DNA of 64,000 nucleotides from Carboxylicivirga linearis (GCF_018271995.1 NZ_JAGUCO010000021.1:1-64000); one strand, 5' to 3'. Numbered from the stretch's first letter, positions 7,769-16,202 are shown. Program-made: numbers and translations. The notes: generated from the letters alone by a model not told the origin.

Positions 7769-9670
7769 ATGAGTGATCAGATTAAGCACGAGTGCGGTAT
7801 TGTTCTTATACGTTTATTAAAACCGTTAGAGTATTATCAGGAAAAGTACGGTACATGGATGTATGGTTTAAATAAACTGTACTTGTTAATGGAGAAGCAG
7901 CACAATCGTGGACAGGATGGTGCAGGAGCAGTTAACTTAAAGATTGATCAGGAGGCGGGGAAAAAGTATTTTTTCAGACAAAGATCGAACAAGACAAATC
8001 CTATAAAGGATATTTTTGAGAAGATTAATGAGCCATTGGTTAAGTTGCAGGATCATGAACCTGAGTTGTTGAAAGATCCAAAATATGCTAAAGAGAACTT
8101 ACCATTTGCCGGAGAGCTCTATTTAGGCCACTTGCGTTACGGAACCTTTGGGAATCACAGTATTGAATACGTGCATCCTGTTATGCGAGAAAATAACTGG
8201 AGATCGCGTAATTTGGTAATGGCAGGTAATTTTAATCTTACCAATGTTGATGAGATCTTCAAATCTCTTTTTGATTTAGGTCAGCATCCTAAAGATTATA
8301 CCGATACGGTTACCATACTTGAAAACGTTGGTCACTTTTTAGATGAAGAAAACCAAATGTTATTCAGAAAGCATAAGAATGAAGGGTTGAGTAATCGTGA
8401 TATCTCATTTGCTATTGAGCAGGAATTGGATGTTCGTGAGATTCTGGAACGTTCAAGTCGTCGTTGGGATGGAGGATATGCTTTAGCAGGATTAATTGGT
8501 CATGGTGATGCCTTTGTAACTCGTGACCCTTGGGGTATTCGTCCGGCTTGTTACTACAAGGATGATGAGATTGTGGTAGTAGCATCGGAGCGTCCGGTTA
8601 TTCAAACTGCTATGAATGTTCGTTCAGTGCAGGTACAGGAATTAAAACCAGGACATGCTTTAATTATTAAAAAGGATGGCACTGTTACTGAAGAGTTAGT
8701 AAGAGTACCTCAAAAGCGTACTTCTTGTTCGTTTGAGCGTATTTACTTCTCTCGTGGTAGCGATAAGAAAATCTATCTCGAACGTAAGGATTTAGGTCGA
8801 CTATTAGCTAAAACACTACTTGAGAAAGTAAATTACGACGTTGAGAATACGGTATTTTCATATATACCAAATACTGCTGAGACTGCCTTTTATGGAATGA
8901 TGGATGGTGTCCGTCAGGAATTGGATCAGGTTAAGAAGCGGAAAATTCTTGACAAAGGAAAAGATATTACTCCTGAAGAATTGGATGAGATATTAGCTGT
9001 TGAGCCAAGGGTTGAAAAGATAGCTATCAAAGACGTTAAGATGCGTACTTTCATTGCTGATGACGATAGCAGGGATGATATGGTGGCTCACGTTTACGAT
9101 GTTACTTATGGTATTGTAAAGAATGGGGTTGATACTCTTGTTATTATTGATGACTCAATTGTTCGAGGTACTACTTTGAAGAAAAGTATCCTAAGAATTT
9201 TAGATCGTCTTCATCCAAAGAAAATTATTGTTGTTTCATCAGCACCTCAAATTCGTTATCCTGATTGTTACGGTATCGATATGGCTAAGTTGAAAGATTT
9301 CTGTGCTTTCTCAGCAGCTATTGAGTTATTGAAGGACTCAGGTCAGGAGAAGGTTATTGATGATGTTTACAAAAAGTGTAAAGAACAACAGAATCTTCCT
9401 AAAGAGGAGATTGTAAACTACGTTAAAGAAATTTACAGACCTTTTACACCAGAACAAATTTCTGCTAAAATTTCTGAAATGTTACGTCCTGAAGATATTG
9501 ATGCTGAAGTTGAATTGGTATATCAAACCATTGAAAATCTTCATACAGCTTGTCCTGATGATAAAGGAGACTGGTATTTTACTGGTGACTATCCAACACC
9601 AGGAGGTAATAAAGTAGTGAATACTTCATATATCAATTTTGTTGAAGGTAATGGCGGAAGAGCTTATTAA
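7769..9670 (+). CDS. Long amidophosphoribosyltransferase (PurF) homologue
   Basis: 633 residues with an N-terminal glutamine amidotransferase (Ntn) domain and a C-terminal phosphoribosyltransferase domain, the layout of PurF, which makes 5-phosphoribosylamine from PRPP and glutamine. Cys9 in HECGIV is the expected nucleophile. It would need removal of an eight-residue leader, as in propeptide-bearing PurF types. The PRPP loop is VIIDDSIVRGTTLKKS (about 458-473), preceded by RTFI. Length exceeds ordinary PurF (about 470-510) through extra segments around residues 65-110, between the two domains, and about 100 residues at the C terminus. It stands alone with its own promoter and terminator, away from other pur genes. 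It may be a second PurF-type paralogue, so I give no symbol. Confidence 0.85.
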   Translation: MSDQIKHECGIVLIRLLKPLEYYQEKYGTWMYGLNKLYLLMEKQHNRGQDGAGAVNLKIDQEAGKKYFFRQRSNKTNPIKDIFEKINEPLVKLQDHEPELLKDPKYAKENLPFAGELYLGHLRYGTFGNHSIEYVHPVMRENNWRSRNLVMAGNFNLTNVDEIFKSLFDLGQHPKDYTDTVTILENVGHFLDEENQMLFRKHKNEGLSNRDISFAIEQELDVREILERSSRRWDGGYALAGLIGHGDAFVTRDPWGIRPACYYKDDEIVVVASERPVIQTAMNVRSVQVQELKPGHALIIKKDGTVTEELVRVPQKRTSCSFERIYFSRGSDKKIYLERKDLGRLLAKTLLEKVNYDVENTVFSYIPNTAETAFYGMMDGVRQELDQVKKRKILDKGKDITPEELDEILAVEPRVEKIAIKDVKMRTFIADDDSRDDMVAHVYDVTYGIVKNGVDTLVIIDDSIVRGTTLKKSILRILDRLHPKKIIVVSSAPQIRYPDCYGIDMAKLKDFCAFSAAIELLKDSGQEKVIDDVYKKCKEQQNLPKEEIVNYVKEIYRPFTPEQISAKISEMLRPEDIDAEVELVYQTIENLHTACPDDKGDWYFTGDYPTPGGNKVVNTSYINFVEGNGGRAY

Positions 9671-9691
9671 GAAGTATACAATATAAGATAA

Positions 9692-9719
9692 GAGAGGCCG
9701 GTTGTTCCGGCCTTTTTTT
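9692..9719 (+). terminator. Terminator after the purF-like gene
   Basis: AGGCCGG, loop TTGTT, CCGGCCT then TTTTT. The minus-strand hydrolase gene ends immediately beside it. Confidence 0.85.
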
Positions 9720-10857
9720 ATTTTAAAAGGTTAATTCCCATTTCTAAGTAGCTGTAAATTTCCGAAGGATGATAGTTTACTTTTACCTTACTTCGCTTGT
9801 GTCCTAAGCGAACAATAATGGCATTCTTTTCTGGAATTGAAAAAATATACTGTCCTAATATCCCGCGTGCATAAGGTATTTTCATTCCATCATAATTTAG
9901 TATCCAATATTGAAAGCCATAGAAATCAACAGGTTTGTTATCCTCAGTTTTTAAGTAATTGGCAGAAGTTGTAGCATCATTAATGTAATTTTCACTTATG
10001 ATTTGCTGATTTCTCCAATATCCTTGATGATTGATTAAGGCTCCCAACAAGGCAAAGTCACGGGCATTGCTATTAAAGCAGCAGTATGCTTTTTCTGTTC
10101 CATTTTTTTTATCTAGCGACCAAAGTGCATTTTGAGAGGCTCCCATGGGTTTCCATAGTTTTTCAGAAGTATACTCGCTTAGACTTTTACCAGTTGCATG
10201 TATTAAAACCTGAGATAGAAGCTGAGAGTCTCCACTCTTATATGAGTAGATCTTGCCTGGATCATCAACGATATACATATCTTTGGCCAAATCTGTCAGG
10301 TTGTTTCCATAATAAGCCTTGGTGGTCATTGATAATGGACTTGTGTAACTTTCGTCCCAATTAGAACCACTGCTCATGGTTAACAAGTTTCGAATTTTCA
10401 GTTCAGCATTTTTTCCATCATTCATATATGGAAGAAAATCTCCAACTTTTTGGTCTACGGATTGAATGTAGCCATCATCAATGGCTGCTCCTATTAACAG
10501 AGAAACAATGCTTTTTGCAGCTGAGAATGAGTTGGTATAAGATTCAGGACCAAAGTCATCCCAATATTCTTCGTAAATAATACTATCATTTTGAATAACC
10601 AGGTAGGCAATTGTCTGATAGCTTTCAAGCGTGTCTCTATATTCTGAAGAAAGTTCTGTCTGATTGTAATCTGAAGCTAAAGGCCAAATAAATGCATCAT
10701 CTGCAGCTATCACTGTTCTGTTATCAAAAATCTTATAATCTTCAATGCCTGGAAACCAATAGGTAAGTGCCATTCTTATATGATGAGGCAACAATAACCA
10801 TATACCGATTAATAATACAATGATAAATGAAAATCTGAATTTATTGGTTTTTGCCAT
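9718..10857 (-). CDS. Membrane-anchored serine hydrolase, beta-lactamase class C fold
   Basis: 379 residues. An N-terminal membrane segment (about 8-24) holds a periplasmic catalytic domain. The nucleophile motif S-x-x-K is Ser112-Ala-Ala-Lys115 (SFSAAKSIVSLL), the second motif is Tyr206-Lys-Ser in SYKSGDSQLL, and a GILGQY segment near the C terminus replaces the KTG/HxG triad. This pattern is that of the 6-aminohexanoate-dimer hydrolase/esterase branch of the family rather than a true beta-lactamase. The substrate is unknown: possibly an ester or peptide in the envelope. It starts 11 bp after the flavoprotein stop, so the two are probably co-transcribed. Confidence 0.82.
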   Translation of the reverse strand: MAKTNKFRFSFIIVLLIGIWLLLPHHIRMALTYWFPGIEDYKIFDNRTVIAADDAFIWPLASDYNQTELSSEYRDTLESYQTIAYLVIQNDSIIYEEYWDDFGPESYTNSFSAAKSIVSLLIGAAIDDGYIQSVDQKVGDFLPYMNDGKNAELKIRNLLTMSSGSNWDESYTSPLSMTTKAYYGNNLTDLAKDMYIVDDPGKIYSYKSGDSQLLSQVLIHATGKSLSEYTSEKLWKPMGASQNALWSLDKKNGTEKAYCCFNSNARDFALLGALINHQGYWRNQQIISENYINDATTSANYLKTEDNKPVDFYGFQYWILNYDGMKIPYARGILGQYIFSIPEKNAIIVRLGHKRSKVKVNYHPSEIYSYLEMGINLLK

Positions 10858-10868
10858 GATGATGTATT

Positions 10869-12353
10869 TTATTCAGGATACCACTCTCTGATATGTATTA
10901 GATCTGGAAAAGCTTCTTTTTTATAAACCGATTTATTGTTGATCGTCCTCAGGCATTCTTGTATTCCTTCAGGGATGCTAGGGTGAGGATAGAAAATTTT
11001 TAATACTTCGTGTATGCTATTTCCTTGATTGATTAGATGGGCTACAGAAACAATAAAAGCTGAAGCCTGTGGGCCTGCTGCTCTCATTCCCAGGATTCGT
11101 TGATCTTCGTCGTTGCTTACTAGTATTTTTACAAAACCATTGGTGTTTCGCATTGCAATTGCTCTGTTAACCAGTTTGTTTGAGTAGTAAGCAGCTTTAT
11201 ATGGTATTTTTTTATGTTGCAATATTTTTTCGTTGGCACCAACGGCTGCTACTTCGGGTTTAAAGAACATAAGAGTTGACATGTGTGAGTAGTCAAGAGG
11301 ATATTGTGGAATATCTCCAATTTTTTCAGCAGCTAACCTTCCTTGAAATTCTGCAACGCTATATAATTGTGTGTGTCCTGTTACATCTCCGGCCGCATAA
11401 ATATGACAGTGTCCTTTGGCATCGTGTAACACGCAATCATCCTGAATGGGAATGGTTCCATTTGCCATAGCGTTTATTCCTATTTTGTCTAATCCAAGAC
11501 CTTCGGTATTGGGTATGCGTCCAATAGCAACTAAAGCCACGTCTACTTCAATTACTTTACTGTGTCCATCCTGATAATCAAGAACGACTTCAAGGTGGGT
11601 TTGATGTTTTTTGATATTGCGTAGCGTAGCAGTGTGATGAATCAGAACTCCATTTTTCTCCAGGTTATCAGAAACAAAGTCGCTAACATCATCGTCTTCG
11701 TATGGAAGAACTCTATGTGATCTGTCTAATAAGTGTACTTCTGTTTGTGCGAAGTTTGAGAAGATAGTTGCAAATTCACATCCGATAATACCGGAACCAA
11801 TAATTAGCATACGCTCCGGGAATTCTTTTAAATTCAAAATACCATCCGATGTTATAATGCGCTCTCCGTCAATTTGCAGACCATCGTATTCTCTTGGGCG
11901 AGAACCGGTAGCAATCACAAAATTTTTACCTGTGATTTCTTGTTTCGAATCACCATTGATAACTTCAATTGATGTAACAGATTTGAATTGAGCCCATCCG
12001 TATTCAATGGATAAAGAGCCATTTTCACATTTTTCGGGCGAAAAGGTTTCAATCTGACTGAGCATTTGATATTGTTTTTCCTTAGCAGCTCTGATAACTG
12101 TCTTTTTTACTTCGCTGAAGTCGACACTTAAAGAGCCTGATCGAAATCCTCTGTCGGTACGGGCAGCTACTGCATAATCCATGCTGAGCTCATACATGGT
12201 TTTTGATGTTAAAGCACCATTCATAATGCCCGCTCCACCCAGATGTTTGCCTTCAACAATGCAAACGTGTAATCCGTAATCAAGGGCTCTTATTGCTGCA
12301 GAATATCCTGCCGGACCACTGCCAATAACTACTAAATCAAAATGTTTTATCAT
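10869..12353 (-). CDS. Pyridine-nucleotide flavoprotein, lipoamide-dehydrogenase fold without redox cysteines
   Basis: 494 residues with the full layout of the lipoamide dehydrogenase / glutathione reductase family: FAD-binding GSGPAG at 11-16, second dinucleotide motif GSGIIGCEFA near 190, FAD-binding GDVTGH near 320, and a C-terminal dimerisation domain with HPSIPEGIQE. The segment that normally holds the disulfide (GGTCLNVGCIPSK) reads GGAGIMNGALTSK, with Gly42 and Ala47 at the two cysteine positions. It therefore cannot act as a disulfide reductase. A soluble transhydrogenase (SthA-like) or NAD(P)H-quinone type role is more likely. It precedes the serine hydrolase gene on one transcript. 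Confidence 0.82.
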   Translation of the reverse strand: MIKHFDLVVIGSGPAGYSAAIRALDYGLHVCIVEGKHLGGAGIMNGALTSKTMYELSMDYAVAARTDRGFRSGSLSVDFSEVKKTVIRAAKEKQYQMLSQIETFSPEKCENGSLSIEYGWAQFKSVTSIEVINGDSKQEITGKNFVIATGSRPREYDGLQIDGERIITSDGILNLKEFPERMLIIGSGIIGCEFATIFSNFAQTEVHLLDRSHRVLPYEDDDVSDFVSDNLEKNGVLIHHTATLRNIKKHQTHLEVVLDYQDGHSKVIEVDVALVAIGRIPNTEGLGLDKIGINAMANGTIPIQDDCVLHDAKGHCHIYAAGDVTGHTQLYSVAEFQGRLAAEKIGDIPQYPLDYSHMSTLMFFKPEVAAVGANEKILQHKKIPYKAAYYSNKLVNRAIAMRNTNGFVKILVSNDEDQRILGMRAAGPQASAFIVSVAHLINQGNSIHEVLKIFYPHPSIPEGIQECLRTINNKSVYKKEAFPDLIHIREWYPE

Positions 12354-12379
12354 AATGGTTCGATTCTGAATAAATATAT

Positions 12380-12417
12380 AAAAAAAAAGAGCTGCAATTG
12401 TTTGATTGCAGCTCTTT
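12380..12417 (-). terminator. Terminator of the gls genes
   Basis: AAAGAGCTGCAAT and ATTGCAGCTCTTT form a 13-pair stem. The A-run on the left is a U-run for the minus-strand transcript that contains glsB. Confidence 0.85.
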
Positions 12418-12435
12418 CTTTATTTTGTGATCGTA

Positions 12436-13383
12436 TTATTTGTGTGGTTCGTCAGGTTTAAAAGTAGTAACGTGACGTCCAACTTTTTGTTTGTACAATT
12501 CATTGATGGTAATAATTATACCGGTTTCCTCTACGTCTCCAAAACGATCGTTAATGGCTGTGCCAAAGGTCCTCATTGATGGAGAAAGGTTCATGTAAGC
12601 GTTAATCAATGGAGGAATATTTTCTCCAAATTCACGTACTTTTTTAGTTAAGATCTTATAATCCTCAGCAAAAGTGTCATTGGGAAAAATCTCTTTCAAA
12701 TCGTCCGGGGTTAAGCCAATTTTAACCGGGGCATGTGGATAAATTAAATTATCCGGATCATTAAAATGTTTTGCCATAAATCCAAGAATTAGATCTCGGG
12801 CATCCTGATTGTAATGTGTGTACATCGTTACTTTTCCAAAGAAATATTTCATCTCTGGATGACTAACAATTAAAGATCCAAGTCCATCCCAAAGATTGTC
12901 CAATGCGAAAAGGCTTTTTGCTCCTGCCTTTGACGATTGGTATATAGGTTGAACAAATGAACGTCCTAATTCGATGGTGTTGGGAAGAAATTCTTTTATG
13001 AACTTTTTCGAAAAATGAAAAAGTCTGGAAGTGGCCAATTTAACATTGCCTTCTTCATCAACCGGTATATCACTACCAAGTAAATAACGGTAGCCACCTA
13101 AAATCTCTTTTTCGTCCGGATCCCAAACGATAAGCTGACGATAAGGTACCTCTGCTATATCATAATCGTCAATGTCAGCGTCTTTACCTGTTCCTCCACC
13201 TGCCATGCGAAAACTTACTTCCCTCAGTCGGCCTACCTCTTTCATTAGGGCAGGTGCCTGGTGAGCAGTAAAATCGTAAATTTTGTTATTCCCCTTATTG
13301 GTGTTTCTAACAAAAGTTTCCTGTGTAAGCTCAGCCTCAAGTTCTTCGCGAGGTACAGGAGGTATTATGTCTTTTGCTCTCAT
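12436..13383 (-). CDS. glsB: Glycine N-acyltransferase GlsB (hemolysin-type GNAT)
   Basis: A 315-residue GNAT-fold acyltransferase of the hemolysin-related/OlsB-like group. Recognisable parts are the REVSFRMAGGGTGKDAD(ID)DYD segment (about 54-73), the strand YRQLIVWD followed by ILGGYRYLLG (82-104), and the ELGRSFVQPIY segment near 145. In Bacteroides, a protein of this type makes N-acyl glycine, the first step of glycine (serine-glycine) lipid synthesis, with an adjacent O-acyltransferase doing the second. The same pair is present here: glsA lies 34 bp upstream on the same strand. The amino-acid acceptor is inferred from the pair, not seen. A hairpin terminator follows. Confidence 0.82.
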   Translation of the reverse strand: MRAKDIIPPVPREELEAELTQETFVRNTNKGNNKIYDFTAHQAPALMKEVGRLREVSFRMAGGGTGKDADIDDYDIAEVPYRQLIVWDPDEKEILGGYRYLLGSDIPVDEEGNVKLATSRLFHFSKKFIKEFLPNTIELGRSFVQPIYQSSKAGAKSLFALDNLWDGLGSLIVSHPEMKYFFGKVTMYTHYNQDARDLILGFMAKHFNDPDNLIYPHAPVKIGLTPDDLKEIFPNDTFAEDYKILTKKVREFGENIPPLINAYMNLSPSMRTFGTAINDRFGDVEETGIIITINELYKQKVGRHVTTFKPDEPHK

Positions 13384-13417
13384 TCAGTGTTTTTGTTAAT
13401 GCAAATACAAATTTAGT

Positions 13418-14245
13418 TTATTTTTTCAAGGCATAAACTTCATCTCTTATTTTTTGAGCCCATTCGTGTGGAGATGTGTTATTATTTAGTTCTTCAACAG
13501 AAATAGGTTTGCCAAAAGTAATTGTAATGGTTTGGTTATGTTGTTTATACATCTCGTCAACCAGATAAAGCATCTCGATGTTAGCTTTGATGCCTAAATT
13601 CTTTCTAAGATTTGCCAGATTATAAAAGAAGTTGGAGTTTTCTCCTGAAATATGAACGGGGATAATGCTCCTCTTGTGCTTTTTGGCCTTAGCGATAAAT
13701 GTTTTTTTCCATTCCAGATCTCTTATCTGGCCTTTTTTTCTTCGTGATACTAATCCGGCTGGAAACATTAATATTTGTTGATCACTGGCATAGGCTTCCT
13801 CAATTTGTTGTGCAGCAATTTTACTATGTCCACCATGTTTGTTGATCGGTAAGAAAATGGAACCGAGGTTTTTAATATTCATCAGAATATCATTAACCGG
13901 GAATTTTAATTGGTTAAAAAACTTACCTACAGCTGCTACAAATACCATCCCATCCAAACCGCCTAATGGGTGGTTAGCTGCAAAAACAAATCTTCCTTCT
14001 TTAGGTATATTTTCTTTGCCTTGAATAATGTATCTTGCACCGAAATTTTTTACAATAGCCTCCGCATAATCTATCCCATAAAACTGAGCGTTATTGGCAA
14101 TGAACTCATTAATTTCTTCTTGATGGGTGATTCGCTTTAGGTATTTAATCAGAAAACCAGGTATGTATTTTTTTAGTGCCGGATTTTTCTGTTCAAATAC
14201 ATTATCAATATCAATCAGTTTTGCCGGTTGTGTATTATCACTCAT
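13418..14245 (-). CDS. glsA: O-acyltransferase GlsA (PlsC family)
   Basis: 275 residues from the chosen ATG. PlsC-type lysophospholipid acyltransferase core: NHPLGGLDGM (catalytic His and Asp five residues apart), then FPAGLVSRRKKG in place of the FPEGTRS block, and SIIPVHISGENS as block IV. This is the hemolysin-associated branch that O-acylates N-acyl amino acids. Together with glsB it should make diacylated glycine lipids of the membrane. The frame stays open upstream to 14647, but that extension runs antisense through the mraZ operator and 5' coding region and has no family similarity, so MSDNTQPAK at 14245 is taken as the start. Confidence 0.82.
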   Translation of the reverse strand: MSDNTQPAKLIDIDNVFEQKNPALKKYIPGFLIKYLKRITHQEEINEFIANNAQFYGIDYAEAIVKNFGARYIIQGKENIPKEGRFVFAANHPLGGLDGMVFVAAVGKFFNQLKFPVNDILMNIKNLGSIFLPINKHGGHSKIAAQQIEEAYASDQQILMFPAGLVSRRKKGQIRDLEWKKTFIAKAKKHKRSIIPVHISGENSNFFYNLANLRKNLGIKANIEMLYLVDEMYKQHNQTITITFGKPISVEELNNNTSPHEWAQKIRDEVYALKK

Positions 14246-14354
14246 GGTACTTATTAACAATTTGCGTCCAAAGTTTAGAAAAATAATTAAAAATAATGGC
14301 AGTAATTCAATGAAAATGGTTTTTACTGTAAGTGCTGATAGGAAAGTTATTAAC

Positions 14355-14391
14355 AAAGTGGTGTAAAGTGGTATAAAGTGGTTGGAAGTGG
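14355..14391 (+). promoter_or_regulatory. MraZ operator: four AAAGTGG boxes at 10-bp spacing
   Basis: AAAGTGG at 14355, 14365 and 14375 and GAAGTGG at 14385, each separated by three bases (AAAGTGGNNN repeated). MraZ is known to bind short GTG(G)-containing direct repeats in phase upstream of its own operon. The boxes flank and cover the -33 TTG (14382-14384) of the mraZ promoter, so binding should block RNA polymerase. Confidence 0.8.
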
Positions 14392-14412
14392 TTTCTTTTT
14401 TATTTACTTTTA
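14382..14412 (+). promoter_or_regulatory. Promoter of the dcw operon
   Basis: TTG at 14382-14384, 20-bp spacer, TACTTTTA at 14405-14412 (seven of eight to TAnnTTTG), ending 22 bp before the mraZ ATG. Confidence 0.6.
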
Positions 14413-14434
14413 CGTTACCAATTTCAATTTTGTA

Positions 14435-14899
14435 ATGATCACGTTTATAGGCGATTTTGTTTGTAAGCCCGATGTTAAGGGGCGCATAGTGTTGCCTTCT
14501 CTCTTTAAAAAAGCAATGAGTGGAGGTGAGCAGCAGTGCTTTGTGGTCAGGAAAGATTTGTTTGAAGATTGTCTTGTTTTGGTTCCTTACGATCATTGGC
14601 TGCAAGAGGTGAAGGTGTTGGAAGAAAAGTTGAGTGCATACCGTCAAAAGGATAGGCGGTTAAAGCGTTTGATGTATCGTTCTGCTGGGGAAGTAACTTT
14701 GGATTCGAATGGGCGTTTTTTAGTGCCAAAACGATTGATGGATATGATTGGCATACACGGTGAGGTAGTTTTGCTGGGGGTGGGTAGTAGTATTGAGTTG
14801 TGGAGTAAGCAGCAGTTTGAAGCCGGAGATATAGAGGGTGATGAACTGGGTGATTTAGCTGAAGAATTGCTGGGAAGTGATTCTTTGGATGTTGAGTAG
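14435..14899 (+). CDS. mraZ: Transcriptional regulator MraZ
   Basis: 154 residues with two AbrB-like (SpoVT) half-domains, each carrying the D-x-x-G-R signature: PDVKGRIVLP near residue 12-21 and LDSNGRFLVP near 90-99. MraZ forms ring-shaped oligomers that bind repeats upstream of the division and cell-wall cluster and repress it. The frame opens earlier at 14378, but that start lies in the operator and promoter; the ATG at 14435 gives the conserved start MITFIGDFVCKPD. It is the first gene of the dcw operon, 15 bp before rsmH. Confidence 0.93.
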   Translation: MITFIGDFVCKPDVKGRIVLPSLFKKAMSGGEQQCFVVRKDLFEDCLVLVPYDHWLQEVKVLEEKLSAYRQKDRRLKRLMYRSAGEVTLDSNGRFLVPKRLMDMIGIHGEVVLLGVGSSIELWSKQQFEAGDIEGDELGDLAEELLGSDSLDVE

Positions 14900-14914
14900 G
14901 GTAAATAATAGCGC

Positions 14915-15820
14915 ATGGAACAAGAATATCATATACCAGTGTTGTTGGAAGAGTCGGTGGATGGTTTGGCGATTAAGCCGAACGGCACTTATGTCGACTT
15001 AACTTTTGGTGGAGGAGGTCATAGCCGGGAAATTCTAAGCCGGTTAGATGAAGGTAAATTAATTGTATTCGATCAGGATGCGGACGCATATCTCAATAGG
15101 CCGGATGATGATCGTTTGATTTTTGTGCGTCACAACTTCAGATATTTAACTCACTTTCTAAAATTTATAGGTGTTGATAAGGTGGATGGTATACTTGGTG
15201 ATCTGGGTGTGTCATCTCATCATTTTAATGAAGCTGAAAGAGGTTTTTCATTCCGTTTTGATGCGCAATTAGATATGCGTATGAGTCAGCAGTTAAAGCG
15301 AACGGCAGCCGATATTGTTAATCAGTATTCAGAGTTGGATTTAAAAAGATTGTTTTGGCAGTATGGCGAAATAAAGCAATCGGGTAAGTTGGCCGGGCAG
15401 ATTATTAAGCATCGTCAAAGTAATTTATTTGAAACGACTACTGATTTAAAAGAGGTAGCTGAAAAATGTGGACCTAAAAAAGAACAATCGAAATTTTTAG
15501 CACAGGTATTTCAAGCATTGCGAATAGAAGTTAATCAGGAGATGGAGGTGTTAAAAGCCGTTTTACATGCTTCAACTGATGCAATTGCTGTTGGAGGGCG
15601 CTTAAGTGTTATTTCTTACCATAGTTTAGAAGATCGTTTGGTGAAGAATTTTATTCGATCAGGAAGTTGTGATAAAACAAACGCTGAGCAGGATATATAT
15701 GGACAAACCAATGTTCCATTTAAAGCGGTGAATAGAAAAATTATTGCTCCCTCAGATGAGGAGATAGAAAGAAATGGGCGAGCCAGAAGTGCTAAACTAA
15801 GAATAGCAGAGAGAGTATGA
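14915..15820 (+). CDS. rsmH: 16S rRNA (cytosine-1402-N4)-methyltransferase RsmH
   Basis: 301 residues, normal for RsmH (MraW), which methylates N4 of C1402 in 16S rRNA using SAM. The N-terminal HIPVLLEESVDGL segment, the SAM-binding DLTFGGGGHS (28-37), GDLGVSSHHFNEAERGFSFR (about 96-115) and the C-terminal ISYHSLEDRLVKNF (about 231-244) are all present. Its stop overlaps the ftsL start by the ATGA overlap, indicating translational coupling. Confidence 0.96.
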   Translation: MEQEYHIPVLLEESVDGLAIKPNGTYVDLTFGGGGHSREILSRLDEGKLIVFDQDADAYLNRPDDDRLIFVRHNFRYLTHFLKFIGVDKVDGILGDLGVSSHHFNEAERGFSFRFDAQLDMRMSQQLKRTAADIVNQYSELDLKRLFWQYGEIKQSGKLAGQIIKHRQSNLFETTTDLKEVAEKCGPKKEQSKFLAQVFQALRIEVNQEMEVLKAVLHASTDAIAVGGRLSVISYHSLEDRLVKNFIRSGSCDKTNAEQDIYGQTNVPFKAVNRKIIAPSDEEIERNGRARSAKLRIAERV

Positions 15821-16197
15821 ATTGGCGTAAAAATAAATTCACAGACTTTATTCAATCCAAAGAGGAATTTGGTGAGATAAAGAGTGTTTCGTTTCGCGAT
15901 ATCATCAATGGTAGAATCTTTACCCGAACAATGGTGACCAAACAGATGCCATTCTTTATTTACTTGGCATTTATGGGCTTTTTGTATATCGGAAATCACT
16001 ACAAGATGGAAGAGCTAATGCGCAATGTTGCCACCTTGAATAAAGATTTAAAAGAATTGCGATACGAGGCTATTACCACATCATCGGAATTGATGTATAT
16101 GAGTAAGCAAAGTGAAGTGCTAAAGAAAGTGCGAGCTAATAATTTGAATCTTGAGGAATTGACAGAGCCTCCACGTAAATTAAAAGTGCGAAAATAA
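15817..16197 (+). CDS. ftsL: FtsL-like division protein
   Basis: 126 residues: a cytoplasmic N-terminal part of about 48 residues, one transmembrane helix (about 49-63, MPFFIYLAFMGFLYI), and a periplasmic coiled coil with leucine/methionine heptads (about 67-110). This topology, plus the position between rsmH and ftsI, identifies it as the Bacteroidota FtsL, which with FtsB-like partners and FtsQ activates FtsWI at the septum. Sequence similarity to proteobacterial FtsL would be negligible, so the call rests on topology and synteny. Overlaps rsmH by 4 bp and ends 5 bp before ftsI. Confidence 0.82.
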   Translation: MNWRKNKFTDFIQSKEEFGEIKSVSFRDIINGRIFTRTMVTKQMPFFIYLAFMGFLYIGNHYKMEELMRNVATLNKDLKELRYEAITTSSELMYMSKQSEVLKKVRANNLNLEELTEPPRKLKVRK

Positions 16198-16202
16198 TCG
16201 GA

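Noticed and set aside
9718-10857. True beta-lactamase next to other cell-wall genes
   Set aside because: The SxxK motif is present, but the KTG-type motif is absent and the Y-K-S/GILGQY pattern fits esterase-like relatives.
14262-14278. Promoter for glsA with TAAACTTTG
   Set aside because: Has one base too many between TA and TTTG and no -33 partner, so not annotated.
14246-14647. Upstream extension of glsA giving a 409-residue protein
   Set aside because: It runs antisense through the mraZ operator, promoter and 5' coding region, and has no family similarity; the PlsC-type protein begins at 14245.
15616-15999. 127-residue minus-strand frame over rsmH-ftsL
   Set aside because: Antisense to two conserved, overlapping genes with no family match.
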